DNA from: Effrenium voratum | Taxonomy: Eukaryota > Sar > Dinophyceae > Suessiales > Symbiodiniaceae | DNA: 64,000 nucleotides | NCBI GenBank assembly: GCA_963377175.1 | Contig: CAUJNA010001857.1 | Coordinates: 822,795 to 886,794 of the forward strand | Reading direction: 5' to 3' | Shown: in pieces, positions 1 to 9,700 of the stretch | How the letters are laid out: every line of letters starts with the position of its first letter | Numbering within the stretch: position 1 is the first letter of the stretch | The notes under the pieces: generated by a model | The model's input: only the letters and a program-made list of their open reading frames with translations | Databases searched by the model: none | What the model was told of the DNA's origin: nothing | Made by a program: the position numbers and the translations under genes

Positions 1-1
1 G

Positions 2-104
2 GACGTGCCCGTGTGGGAGTTTTTGCATGGCTTCGCGAAGAAGCACGGCGAGCTGCACGAGAAGGTCAAGGCGGTGATCCCCTACGCGAAGGGTGAAGGA
101 CATG
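2..104 (+). CDS. Exon of an unknown gene, cut by the window edge
   Basis: An open, codon-like stretch reads DVPVWEFLHGFAKKHGELHE and continues with KVKAVIPYAKG. It is rich in charged residues and looks like an amphipathic helix. It ends near a G|GTGAAGG donor-like sequence, after which the composition becomes AT/T-rich. The 5' part of the gene lies outside the window. It may belong to the same gene as the exons at 1.8-6.1 kb, but nothing in the sequence proves this. No family recognised. Confidence 0.5.
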
Positions 105-700
105 GTGTCAAAAATTGGACAAAAGCCCAAGTACATTTTACTTTTACTGTTCAGTGTAGTTATAGTTGTAACACTGTTGTGCAACACTGAAGCAGATTGG
201 AACGTGATGGCTTTCCTCGGCTTGTGCTTCGAGTTTCAGGGTCGCTTGCAAAGTTGGTTGCCAGGCATTTGCTATGCGGGGCTGCAGAACCTCTCCTCGC
301 TTCCTCGGAGGGGCACAGCGCATGTGGCGTTTCTCAACCCCTTCGTGCGGGCATCCTTTCCTTTGGCGCCTTTTCGCGGTGACGTTGAGATGGTGATCAT
401 GAAGGTGGCAGGCGGTGAGTGGTCCGGGGTGCTGGACGTTTTTCCGCTGGCCTGCGATTTGACGGCGGGGGCCGTGTTTTTTTTCGGGGCTGACGGGGCG
501 TACCTGAACGGCACCACGCTGGCTGCCATGGGCTGTGTGATGCTGTGTGCTCTGATGTATCCTGGCGGGGAGCTGCCTGTTGAAGCTCAGTTGTCCAATT
601 CTGGCCTTTTGACATGACATGTCGTCGGGTTCCTTTTTTTTGTTCATTTTTTAGTCAGTCAAGTCGACACGGATTCAGTCATGGTTCTTTGGGCAACTGA
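105..700. other. Intron-like or intergenic stretch
   Basis: No convincing coding segment. The stretch contains T-runs of 7-9 bases (around 478 and 627). A 174-codon open frame crosses it on + but has mixed composition, no family resemblance and no splice support. It ends at a CAACTGAG acceptor-like sequence whose surroundings recur at 5436-5455. Confidence 0.4.
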
Positions 701-868
701 GGAAGTGATTGCGACGCTCTCGGCAATCAGGGTCAACTTGACCGCTCTGGCGAGGAAGTCGCAGGGGAAGGCGACTGCCGACAAGAGCAATTGCGGGCGG
801 GTCTCAGCGATCTTCAGCCACTCGGTTGCATTGGCGGAGGGCGGGTTGTTTGACAAGTTTGATGATGT
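701..868 (+). CDS. Candidate exon, unknown function
   Basis: Following CTGAG at 696-700, the frame reads EEVIATLSAIRVNLTALARK and continues to a stop near 871. The codons look coding: regular third-position G/C and an alternating hydrophobic/charged pattern. The 20 bp across its acceptor (688-707) are identical to 5436-5455, which also sits at the 3' end of an apparent intron. Family unknown. It could be an internal exon of the gene that continues downstream. Confidence 0.35.
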
Positions 869-903
869 TTGATGATTGATGACCAGGTTTTGGCTCCAGG
901 TTG

Positions 904-1644
904 ATGTTTCAAGCCATGTTGTCAGAGTGGCAGCAGGCCGCTGATTTGATTGCCGCTCTGTCAGATTCACATGGGGAAGCTGTGGCTCTTGCAGGAACCC
1001 TGGCAGAGTCACAGTTTGAGCAATCCTCTTGTGCTGACATCACCGCCACCTTGCCAGACTCAGACTCACAGTGTGACTGTGAGCCGTGTGAGTGTGAGCA
1101 GGCTGAGCAAGCCTCTGCCTGCGTGTCAGATTCAGAATCACTTCAGTCACTGAGCGAGCAAGCCGTTGCCGAGATCGGCAACATGGATTCACAACGCGCC
1201 GGCAACGATACATGTGTGGAGACTGATGTTGGGGACAACGAGCTTTCTTTGCCATTTGCCCAGCCCTGCGCGGTCACGATCAGCCAGCCTAGCGCTGCCA
1301 GCCAGCCTCCACCGCCATCAGCGGACATCCGGCAAAAGACCATTGCTGGGAACGTGTACAGGTGCGACTTTGTCGCGCAGGTGGTTTGGTGCAACGACAT
1401 CTTCATGTTCAAAGATTCAGCTACGCGAACATTGAGGTGTTCTCAGTGTGATTCTGTGATGCGCCCAGTGCCAGCGCCAGGGTGCTGCCAGTGCCCTTGC
1501 CACCCACTTGCGGATGACATCCTGGTGAACCACCCACAAAATTGCGGGTGGACAGGTGAACGTGACATGATGAACATTGTTGAGTGTGACACGCCTGACA
1601 CGCAGATGAGCCAGTTGTTTCCGGCGGATGATAGCCAGAGTTGA
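904..1644 (+). CDS. Hypothetical Ser/Cys-rich protein or long exon
   Basis: An open frame of about 246 codons beginning at ATG 904 (MFQAMLSEWQQAADLIAALS) and stopping at 1644. The first half is acidic and Ser/Cys-rich, with several CxxC-like and CxC pairs. The middle has a Pro-rich linker (QPPPPS). The second half has closely spaced cysteines (CSQCDSV, GCCQCPCH) that could bind a metal. No known family recognised. The length of uninterrupted frame is the main evidence. It could be one exon or an intronless gene. Function not assigned. Confidence 0.4.
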   Translation: MFQAMLSEWQQAADLIAALSDSHGEAVALAGTLAESQFEQSSCADITATLPDSDSQCDCEPCECEQAEQASACVSDSESLQSLSEQAVAEIGNMDSQRAGNDTCVETDVGDNELSLPFAQPCAVTISQPSAASQPPPPSADIRQKTIAGNVYRCDFVAQVVWCNDIFMFKDSATRTLRCSQCDSVMRPVPAPGCCQCPCHPLADDILVNHPQNCGWTGERDMMNIVECDTPDTQMSQLFPADDSQS

Positions 1645-1788
1645 TGCCCTCAGCCACGTTCAAAAAGGCTCCCACCGATTGTTTTGCTTGGATGTGTCCA
1701 CGTGGTGAATGCAATCGACTCCAACAGCTAATCATTTGTTTAGCACTCAGCCATGACACTCTCCGCTCTGATCTGAGGCGAGACCGCG

Positions 1789-4700
1789 ATGGCTTCGAAG
1801 GTGAACCGCGCTTTGGACCCGGTCTCCATGGCGGAGAGCTGCTTGCTGTTGATCGGCAAAGAGAACGCCACGCCTGCCACGCTGAGGACCATCATCTCGA
1901 CGTTCAATGCAAAGTTTTTTGCCCAGAAGGACAGACAGGGACAGAGTCAGTATTTGAAAAGACTTGTTTCAACGCCAGTCAGTTTTTTTTTGCACGGGCC
2001 AGGCTTGCCAGGTCACTGATGAGTGTTGAGCTTGAGCCCTGGAAGGAGCTTCAGATCCACGGCAAGGCAGAGCTGCGCCTGCAGAGCATAGCGGAGATGC
2101 GGGTGGCAACTCGCCAGCGGATTCTGCAGCACATCGGGATGCATGGCTGGAACCGGCCGGGCTGCGGGTGGAGCAACCAGATTTTTGACTTGCAGGCCTG
2201 GCCTGTTTGGGTTCGCAGGTTTCGATTGCTGTTGCGGAGAAAGTGTGTTGATGTTCTTGTGTGAACCTTGACTGCTACGATCCGATGCGACATAGGTGTT
2301 GGGACCGGGATAGCTTGATAATGTTCGGGTTGAAATTGAGTATGAGCAAGGCAATTAGCAGTTGGAATGCGACTGCCACATAACTGATTGGGACCGTGAA
2401 AGAATTGACAGATAGGTTTGGTTGTTCTTGCCAATTGGATTGATCTTTTTGCCCACCTCCCGGTCCCGACTAGGGGCTCTACTGCGGCCGCTACTGCTTG
2501 AAGACTTCGCACCCAGAGCTCAAGAAGGTGTTGGTCACCACAGATGAATGCCAGGACAAGTTCGTGGAGTGGCTCCACGCGCAGGCGCAACATGGGCAAG
2601 AGGCCGTCCGGCCAGATGTTTGCGAGAAGACCTTGACCAAGATCTGCCTTGCGACGCACATTGCGAATAAGGTGCTGGTGCCGGCCAAGGTAGCGCCGGA
2701 GAAGGTGCAGGAGTGGCTGCGGGTGGCGGTCTTTGAGAACAAGTTCGATTTTTTTTTCGACGCGGCGCTGGCCGAATTTTCATCAGAGGCAAGCGAGGGC
2801 TTTCAGATGAGCCAGTTTGCAGGGTGGGCAGCAGACAAGTTCCCCAGCATCAAGCAGGTGCTTGCTCAAGCCGCGGCTGGCGATTCCACCTCTGATGTTT
2901 GCATGGTCGGGTCTGACGGTGCTCAGATGTCAGAGCTACAGGAGAAGCAGAAGCAGATAGCTGTGGAGAGCTTCGCAGTTGACCTCAGCCAGGACATGCG
3001 CATCTACGAGCGTTTGCGAGAAGGGCATGCAGACAAAAGGGCGCGCTGGGAAGCTGACAAGGTCTCCCACGAGAAGAAGAAGCATAAGGTGGACTGGGCG
3101 GCAGCTACGGACTACTGCTCAAAGTTTGCCAAGATCTGCCAGATCAAAGCGGCTAAGGACAGCTTCCATTGCTCAAGAATATATTTCTTAGTTTCCCTTG
3201 TCCCTTGTCCCCCCCGCTCGCTCTGGTTATGTTTTTTTGTGAGGGGAATCTATGACTATGAGTGCACATGTTGTGTCAGTGGAAAGTCAGCGGAAGGACA
3301 GGGTGCAATCGGTGGCCCAAGACGTCCTTGCTCAGTCTGATGCTTTCTTCCGGGAGCGGGCTGGGCAAGAAAGCGAAAGCGCCTCGGCCGTGGCCAAGCT
3401 CTTTGTCTTGGACCTCCGCTCGCTGGGGGCAGCGAAGAAGTCTTCGCTGGATGTTGGCATTGAGACTTCATTGGTCTTCCCAGACGCTTGGCTTCGGGCT
3501 TTACAGGGGCACTCAGTTTTTTTTGATGTTGCTGTTGACGTTGATGCTCAACAAAGGCAACGAGGCAACGACGAGTGTTGCATGGCTTGAGGCTTGAGCT
3601 TTGGTTCTAGTCGGCGTTGGAGGGTCTGAGATTATTGGTGTGTTTCAACAACGATTGACATCAGGACTCGGTGAAGCTGGTCACGATGCCGGTTTTGTGC
3701 GCAAGGAGGCACCACCGGGCAAAGCGGGGCGCGTCAGGGGAGGCCAAGCCTTTGACGGAGGATGATGATGAGGAGGAAGATGAAGAGGAGGAAGAGGAGG
3801 GCGGCCTGCCCATGGTGGGGACGGCTGCTGAGGTCTGCTTGACCGCGATGGAGAAGAGGCAAATGCTGTGTGGGAATGAGCGGGAGGTCAGGCGACTTCT
3901 GGAAGACTCGCTCATGGTGCCGAAGAAGCACTGCATGATGGGGTTTGTTTGCCAGTGCGACAACCTGCTGCATGGTCGCACGACGCGCGAGCTGCAGGTG
4001 GCGATCCCGGTGATGGAAGATAAGCACAACTACTGGGAGAAGAGCGTCCTTTTGAAGGGTGGGCTGCAGGATGTGCCGGCAACTCCGTACTGCATACGTG
4101 TGTCGCCAGCCGCAGCGGCGACTGCAAGAGCGAACCAGGTGTGCGAGCGCGTCCCGCAGCAAAAAGCGAATGAGACACAACGGGTGCAGCTTGGCGAGAG
4201 GGCTGTGGAGGCATTGTTCGCCAGCATCCTGGAGTCCCTGCCCCCGGAGATCAGATGGGTGCGGATTTGCGTGCTTTTTGTCAGCCCAGACTGGGCCTCG
4301 GGTGCCATGAAGGCTGTCATCAGCCGACATCGACGTGGGCTGCACCTTCCACGTGTCACCTTCTTCATGGCGGACACGCGGGAGCACGCGATTGCGGTGA
4401 GCCGCATCTATGCCATTCAGACGGTGGCGAACGCGCTTCGCGAAGGCAGCTTGCAGATCAGTGGTTTGAACAGACTGCCGGAGTCTTGATTGCTATCGGA
4501 TTTGATATTTTGACTTGGAATTTTTGACTCGGATTGTTTTTTCCAGTGAACCTCAACAAGCTGAACTTTTTGCAGGTCAACATCAACGCCAACCAAGGAG
4601 TCCCCTCCGGAGTGGCAGGGAAAAGAGCCATCCAATGAACAGGCCCAGGTCCTGCTTGAGGAGACCAGGTTGCAGCTGAAGCGGTGCACCCTTTCGGAGT

Positions 4701-6108
4701 GTGGCAAGCTGATCCTGAAGCAGATCCCGGATGTGCTTGAGGAGGCTTGGGGCCGGGCATCAAAACTGGAACCCGCGTTGTTAACATATGGTGGCCTTTG
4801 ATGCAAGTAAATAGATACTGGCACGTATTTTTTCCATTGAATTCCATGGTTCCTGAAGCCTGAAACCCGGCATCATTGGGTCCCCCCCATCTTGAGTCTT
4901 GAGTTTGGGAGTCATTTGGAGCGGCCCCCCTTGATTGCCAGGCAGTTGGAATCCTTCGCCTCGACCGCTTTTGCCCCTGCAGGTGGAGAAAGTCAAGGAG
5001 GAGAAGCAGAAGGCCGAGAAGTTTGCTGAGAGTTGGGGAGCAATGATTGCAAGCTCGGAGGAGCAGCCGCCCAGTGCCCCTGACAATGAGTTGACTGCTG
5101 AAGCTTTTGGCCAGAAGTTTGTGACGCAAGAGCGGTGCCAGCAGCCGCGTGGACATGCCCTTGTGTGGGCCAAGGACCGCAGTGTGGAGGGCGCCCAGCC
5201 CCAGCTTTGGTTGGAGAACCCGACTGACAAGGTGATCAAGATCGAGGCGGGTGCTGAGCTCTTTGGGTTCGGCTGCATGAAGCTCGAGGGAGGCTCGCCA
5301 AGCGTGGAAGGCCATCGCGCCCTGAAGCTCGCTTGCACGAAGTCAACCTTTAACCTTTTGTTGTCCCTTTGGTCTCCAATCACATCACTGTCGCATGGCC
5401 CCAAAAAGGTTACCCAATCATGGCTCCTTTTGGGCTTTGGGCAACTGAGGAAGTGGGAGGTCACCGCTGCAGCGGCTTCAACCTGCAAGGTGGCGTTTGA
5501 GAAGCCCGGCACATCAGGCTTCCGCTGCAAGACGTTGATGCAGATCTTCAAAGACCTTGGCATCAACGTGAGCGCCACCCTGCGGCCAGACTTTCTGCTG
5601 TGGAATCATCGCACGGTGGTGGCAGCCGCCAGGAGTGCCAGCTTCAGCACTCTCGCCCCCATGTGCAGCATGGCCACTGCGCCGGAGATGCCGCTCACGA
5701 AGGACTCAGCGCCTTGACCTTTATATAGTATATAACATGTTGATGTGGCTTTGGCGTTGAGATGCGTTGAGCTTTTTGGAGGAGACTGGTTTGGCAACTT
5801 TTTGAGCCCTCAAGTAATAGTAAGCAATGCAACTTTTTGCCAGGCCGGCATGGTGCTCCTGCCGAAGCTGGCGGCTGAGAGCGTCCCGACTCCGGTCTCG
5901 TCGTTGGCTGTGGCGGGATTTGTGGAGGTGGTGCAGGTTCTGCACACAGATGCTGCCGGCGTGACGGCGGCGATGGCAACCGAGGCACAGGAGGCAGCGG
6001 CTGGGGGAGATCACTTTGCCCTTCGGCCCAGCAACAATGCTGTTTTGTGGCTGGCGTTCACCAAGTGTGTGAAAGAGCTGCCAGCAAAGAGTTTTCTCAA
6101 AGTTGGCT
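1789..6108 (+). CDS. Multi-exon unknown dinoflagellate-type gene
   Basis: A chain of coding-like islands on one strand separated by short T-rich introns. Approximate islands: 1789-1925 (starts MASKVNRALDPVSMAESCLL); 2031-2150; 2503-3175 (opens TSHPELKKVLVTTDECQDKF, basic/coiled end); 3280-3510; 3660-4489 (acidic D/E run near 3757-3806); 4577-4776; 4983-5345; 5487-5717 (ends at TGA); 5842-6108. Islands are largely helical, charged and Ala/Glu/Lys-rich, with no domain I recognise. Some islands end in in-frame stops (4489, 5717, 6108), so there may be more than one gene or alternative last exons. ATG 1789 is a plausible start because upstream sequence in frame is not codon-like. Exon borders are approximate. 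Function unknown. Confidence 0.5.
3757..3808 (+). repeat. Acidic GAD/GAG codon run
   Basis: Triplet-rich GAGGA/GATGA sequence encoding about 17 consecutive mostly Asp/Glu residues inside an exon. Such acidic tracts are common in nucleolar or chromatin-associated proteins. Here it is only a composition feature and does not identify the protein. Confidence 0.6.
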
Positions 6109-6109
6109 G

Positions 6110-6735
6110 AGGCACGTTTGCTTGCTGTGCCTGCCACGAGGGGCCACATTGAAAGCAATGTGAAAGGTGAAAGGGTTGCCGAAAGAACGCACCGGGCAAC
6201 AACTTGAGACATGACCTTGAGACGCACACACACACATGTCACATCACGACGTAGCAAAAACATCTCGGATCGTTCCATTTCGGAAACCTCAGATACGTGG
6301 CTGGCATGGCAGTGCAGCTAGTGCTCATTGCCCGATTGGAGTTGGTGGTGGTTGAAAAAATGGAGCGGATGACTTGGCTTGGCATTTGGAGTTTTCCTCA
6401 TTGCTGCACTTCGGAATGCGAGTTTGGTCAGACTTCATGCGCCCCGTGCCAGGTGACGATTTCTGAGCAGATGGCTGTCTCACTGGATGCGGGTCAGAGT
6501 TGAGGTCACGTTGTCAGTTTCTACATGAGCTCACATGTCACATGTCAAAGCTTTTCTCCGGCCCGGCTTTGCAGAAACAAGGTTTCCATTATCAGGCGAA
6601 GGCTGTGAAGAAAATGGCTGTCATTGTCGGCTGCTGTCACTGTTCAAAGGCAACAGGCAACAGGCTGCCAAGTGTCCTTTGATTTTTTCCACATTTTTTT
6701 GGGCCTTCATAAAAGGACCAAGCCGAATTGGATTT
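6110..6735. other. Non-coding stretch after the first gene cluster
   Basis: No supported gene. It contains a short (CA)n run near 6223-6236 and T-rich sequence. Small open frames here have no codon bias or recognisable motifs. Confidence 0.4.
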
Positions 6736-6767
6736 GCTAAAATTTCATTGAATTTAATTAGTTTCGC

Positions 6768-6873
6768 TAAATTTCATTAAATTTCACTAAATTTCACTAA
6801 TTTCACTAATTTTCACTAAATTGGATTTACGAAATTTAGTGAAATTTAGTGAAATTTAGTGAAATTTAGTGAA
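6768..6873. repeat. AT-rich tandem decamer forming a large inverted repeat
   Basis: The right arm (6831-6870) is four exact copies of GAAATTTAGT. The left arm (about 6768-6820) is made of the reverse complement ACTAAATTTC with small length changes. The loop is around TTGGATTTAC (6821-6830). Single strands could fold into an almost fully paired AT hairpin. The surroundings are also AT-rich, unlike the GC-balanced flanks. Confidence 0.9.
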
Positions 6874-6932
6874 TGTAATGCAGGTTAGTGTTTTTTGTTT
6901 TTTCCTAGTCACCTCGCCATGTAGGCGTATGT

Positions 6933-7030
6933 CCATTCACTATTCCCATTCACTATTCCCATTCACTATTTCCATTCGCAATTGTTTTAATTCACTATTC
7001 CCATTCACTATTTCATTTGCTAATATTCAC
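6933..7030. repeat. 13-bp tandem repeat ATTCACTATTCCC
   Basis: ATTCAC recurs at 6935, 6948 and 6961 with 13-bp spacing, followed by degenerate copies to about 7030. The core ATTCACTA resembles the CACTAAA unit of the neighbouring inverted repeat, so both may derive from one AT-rich simple sequence. Confidence 0.75.
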
Positions 7031-9541
7031 TAAATATATATTTTGATGTTTCCAATCTCTACCTCCCAGCGGCAATCTTAAGGACAGTTGGAGCACCCTT
7101 GAAAATGTTTGGCGGCTGCATGGTTGCGCACGTCAGTGATGTTCACCAAAGGCGTCCCTAGCTGAGATGCAGACCCATGTAGGTTTCTGCTTGGCTGCCT
7201 CTCAAAACCCGGGTTCCAGTGTCAAGAACCACCTAGGTAAGGTATGCGACTTGACAAGTGTTTTGGTTCGTGAGCTCAGACATGTTCATTTCAAAAGAAA
7301 GCTCGATCGCTGTCTTTTGTGGGTTGGCAAGGGATTACAACTCGCGCAAACAAGAGAGCTAGCCACGGGTGGAGGACTACGACTCACGCAGCCATGTATA
7401 AGTGCAAAACGGAGCATGTGTGTGTGTGTGAAAGCCGCTAATTCTCCATGTCCGGAAGGGCGAGGGGAGTGAGCCGCATGTTCACTTGAACCGCATGCCC
7501 CAAGATAGGCTGGTTGTTTTGCTGCCATTATTTTGCTTGTGGTTTTTGATGTTCACAGCTGGTGGATTTCGTTCAAGTGTGTGTCGTTCCCTTTCGAAGT
7601 CATCCTGGGCCCTCACTCGTCTTGACACAGCCTTTTTTGGCTGCTCCTCTCTCTCTCTCTCTCAGAACCTAGCAGTTGGACCTGAAAGCCAGAAACAAAA
7701 TCGCATCACAAAACTTGCCAAAACTCCACATCAGGATCCTGGCGGCACCGGTAGAGCGGCCCTTCGAGATGCTGGGGCTCAAGCCCGACTGCCAGGCCAA
7801 CGATCCATCTGGAAGAGCTGAAGAGCTATTTCATTGCCAGAGTTCGCCTTACCATTTCGCCCTTTTCAATATGTTTAGATATGTTTAGGTCGGTTGCCTT
7901 GGGTCGAGTGTTCGGGACTTCCAGCCAATTCCCGCGTGCCCCTTGTAAGCAAGTTTAAACCTCACTTGTTGATGGTTAATTTTGGATGTCCTTCCTGTTG
8001 GAGTGATGTCTATGGGTGAAACCGCTCAAATGATTGAGTTTAGCCATGGCTTGGAAACGAAGAGGTAGATAATTGGACCTTGGAGCAACTCAGAATGCGC
8101 AATTTGACCAAGTTGGTTAAAGCAGTTTCACAACATGGCAACCCAAAGAATTGACCCCTAGAATTTCTCAGGAAACGCTCCGTCATGGGTTGTTCGATCT
8201 TGCTTGAAGGGACAGCTGGCGGATGGGATCCCTAAGAGCCAGGCAGATGGCGCACCTCTCCTCAGCTCTCAGTAGTCCCCCTCCAGCCTGGGATCTCCTT
8301 GGGCAGGTCATTTCCCATCGGACAACATGACTTTTTGGCACACTCGTTTGGATACTTGCCGGATCCCCAACTTGCCCGGTTCTTTGTTGGTAAGGCCGGA
8401 CTGACCTGAAACCTAGAAGCCAGCTACCGCAAAATCAATGGGAGCTAGCCAAACGCGCTTCAAATACCAAGAGTGGTTGTCGCTTTTAATCCTTTAGGTT
8501 TTGCTGCAGAGCTGGCTTCTGGAAGTACAACCCAATTTTGCCGGCTTCTTGCATGCCCGCAAAAACCCGGCGAGAGAATCCGGCTTGGTTGCGGCTGTCT
8601 TGTGTCACGGTCGTTTCTCTGTCCATGCAAGCAGGTGCAGGGTAAACACATCCTCCATCCCACGCAACCTCCATGGCTGCATGGCTGGACCCCTCAAGGC
8701 TTGGCCGACTTCAATCAAGCCGGATGATTAGGTTTGCTGTCCTTACATTGTCCCCTTGACTTCCTTTTGGCAGAGGTTGGTTCTGAGGCTAGGCACGTGC
8801 CATCGCCCGCATTTGCCGTCAGGCCAGTGAAATTCGGACAGCTTACCGAAAGATCGCTTTGGTCATCCACCCGGCTCCACGGCAGCACGCTCGTTGAATT
8901 CCCCGATTGATCCGGGTTGCTTGAGCGTTTACTTGCTTCTGTTTTGGGAAACTTGCGCTGGACATGTTGCTGGCAAAGAAGCGAACTTCGTCCAGGAATT
9001 CTTGACGTAGAGGGCATGAATCCTGCTTAATAGGGGAAGGCTCTTATCCTGCGTCTCTCAGACTAGCCCAGTGGTAAGAAGAGGTGTGCGCATGAACAAA
9101 TCTCTGTCCAGTTTTTTTTTGTTGGAGCAGGCTAACAGGGAAGTGTTTCCCTTACATGAAGCGCCTTACATAGGGCACCCTTGTCGTTATTTCCAACGTT
9201 GGGTGAGTGTCATCCGTGGTTGGTCAGCTCTGAGTTTCACTACGGATTTCCTGGCGTGAGGGGGGTTGTTCAACATGCCAGGGTTCATCGGCAGAGCCTG
9301 GCTTGTACTCTCGGCTTCCCCTGGAACGCAAGGAGCGCATACAATCCCTTGAAAGGAGATTACCCAAAACCAACAGACATTGTTTTTCCTTGCCCATTGT
9401 TTTGCAAGAGTGTGGGCAGCTCACTTAACCATACATTGCCATACTAGCACCCGCAATCCGCGCGCATTGGCGGCGGAAAAGCTATGTCAGCAGCTCTCAT
9501 GGACAGTTTATGAGAGCTGCAGGCGGCGTGCATTAACCTAG
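7031..9541. other. Mostly non-coding stretch
   Basis: No gene can be supported over most of this stretch. It holds a (TG)n run near 7419-7431, a (CT)n run near 7650-7663 and one exon-like island at 7727-7812. Open frames on both strands are short, overlap each other and lack recognisable motifs. Confidence 0.4.
7727..7812 (+). CDS. Weak candidate exon
   Basis: The + frame reads KLHIRILAAPVERPFEMLGL and continues about eight more residues, with good codon texture inside otherwise non-coding DNA. It is too short to identify. It may be a pseudo-exon or a remnant. Confidence 0.25.
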
Positions 9542-9700
9542 GAAAGTCAAAGGGTTTTGGGCGCTATCGAAGGACAAGAACCTCGGCGCGGAGCAGTGCA
9601 AAGAGGCGCTCATCAAGCTGCAGCAGGGAAGGGAGCAGGCAGGGCTAAAGGGGAAGGAACTCAATTCGCGCGCGTTTTGGAGCTCAATCAAGTTTGTAAT
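9542..9700 (+). CDS. Candidate exon, unknown protein
   Basis: The + frame reads KVKGFWALSKDKNLGAEQCK and goes on as an amphipathic, Lys/Glu/Gln-rich helix for another 30 or so residues. It follows an AG (around 9540) and has coding-like third positions. No family recognised. It could be an exon of the same dispersed host gene as the island at 12,757-12,858. Confidence 0.35.
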
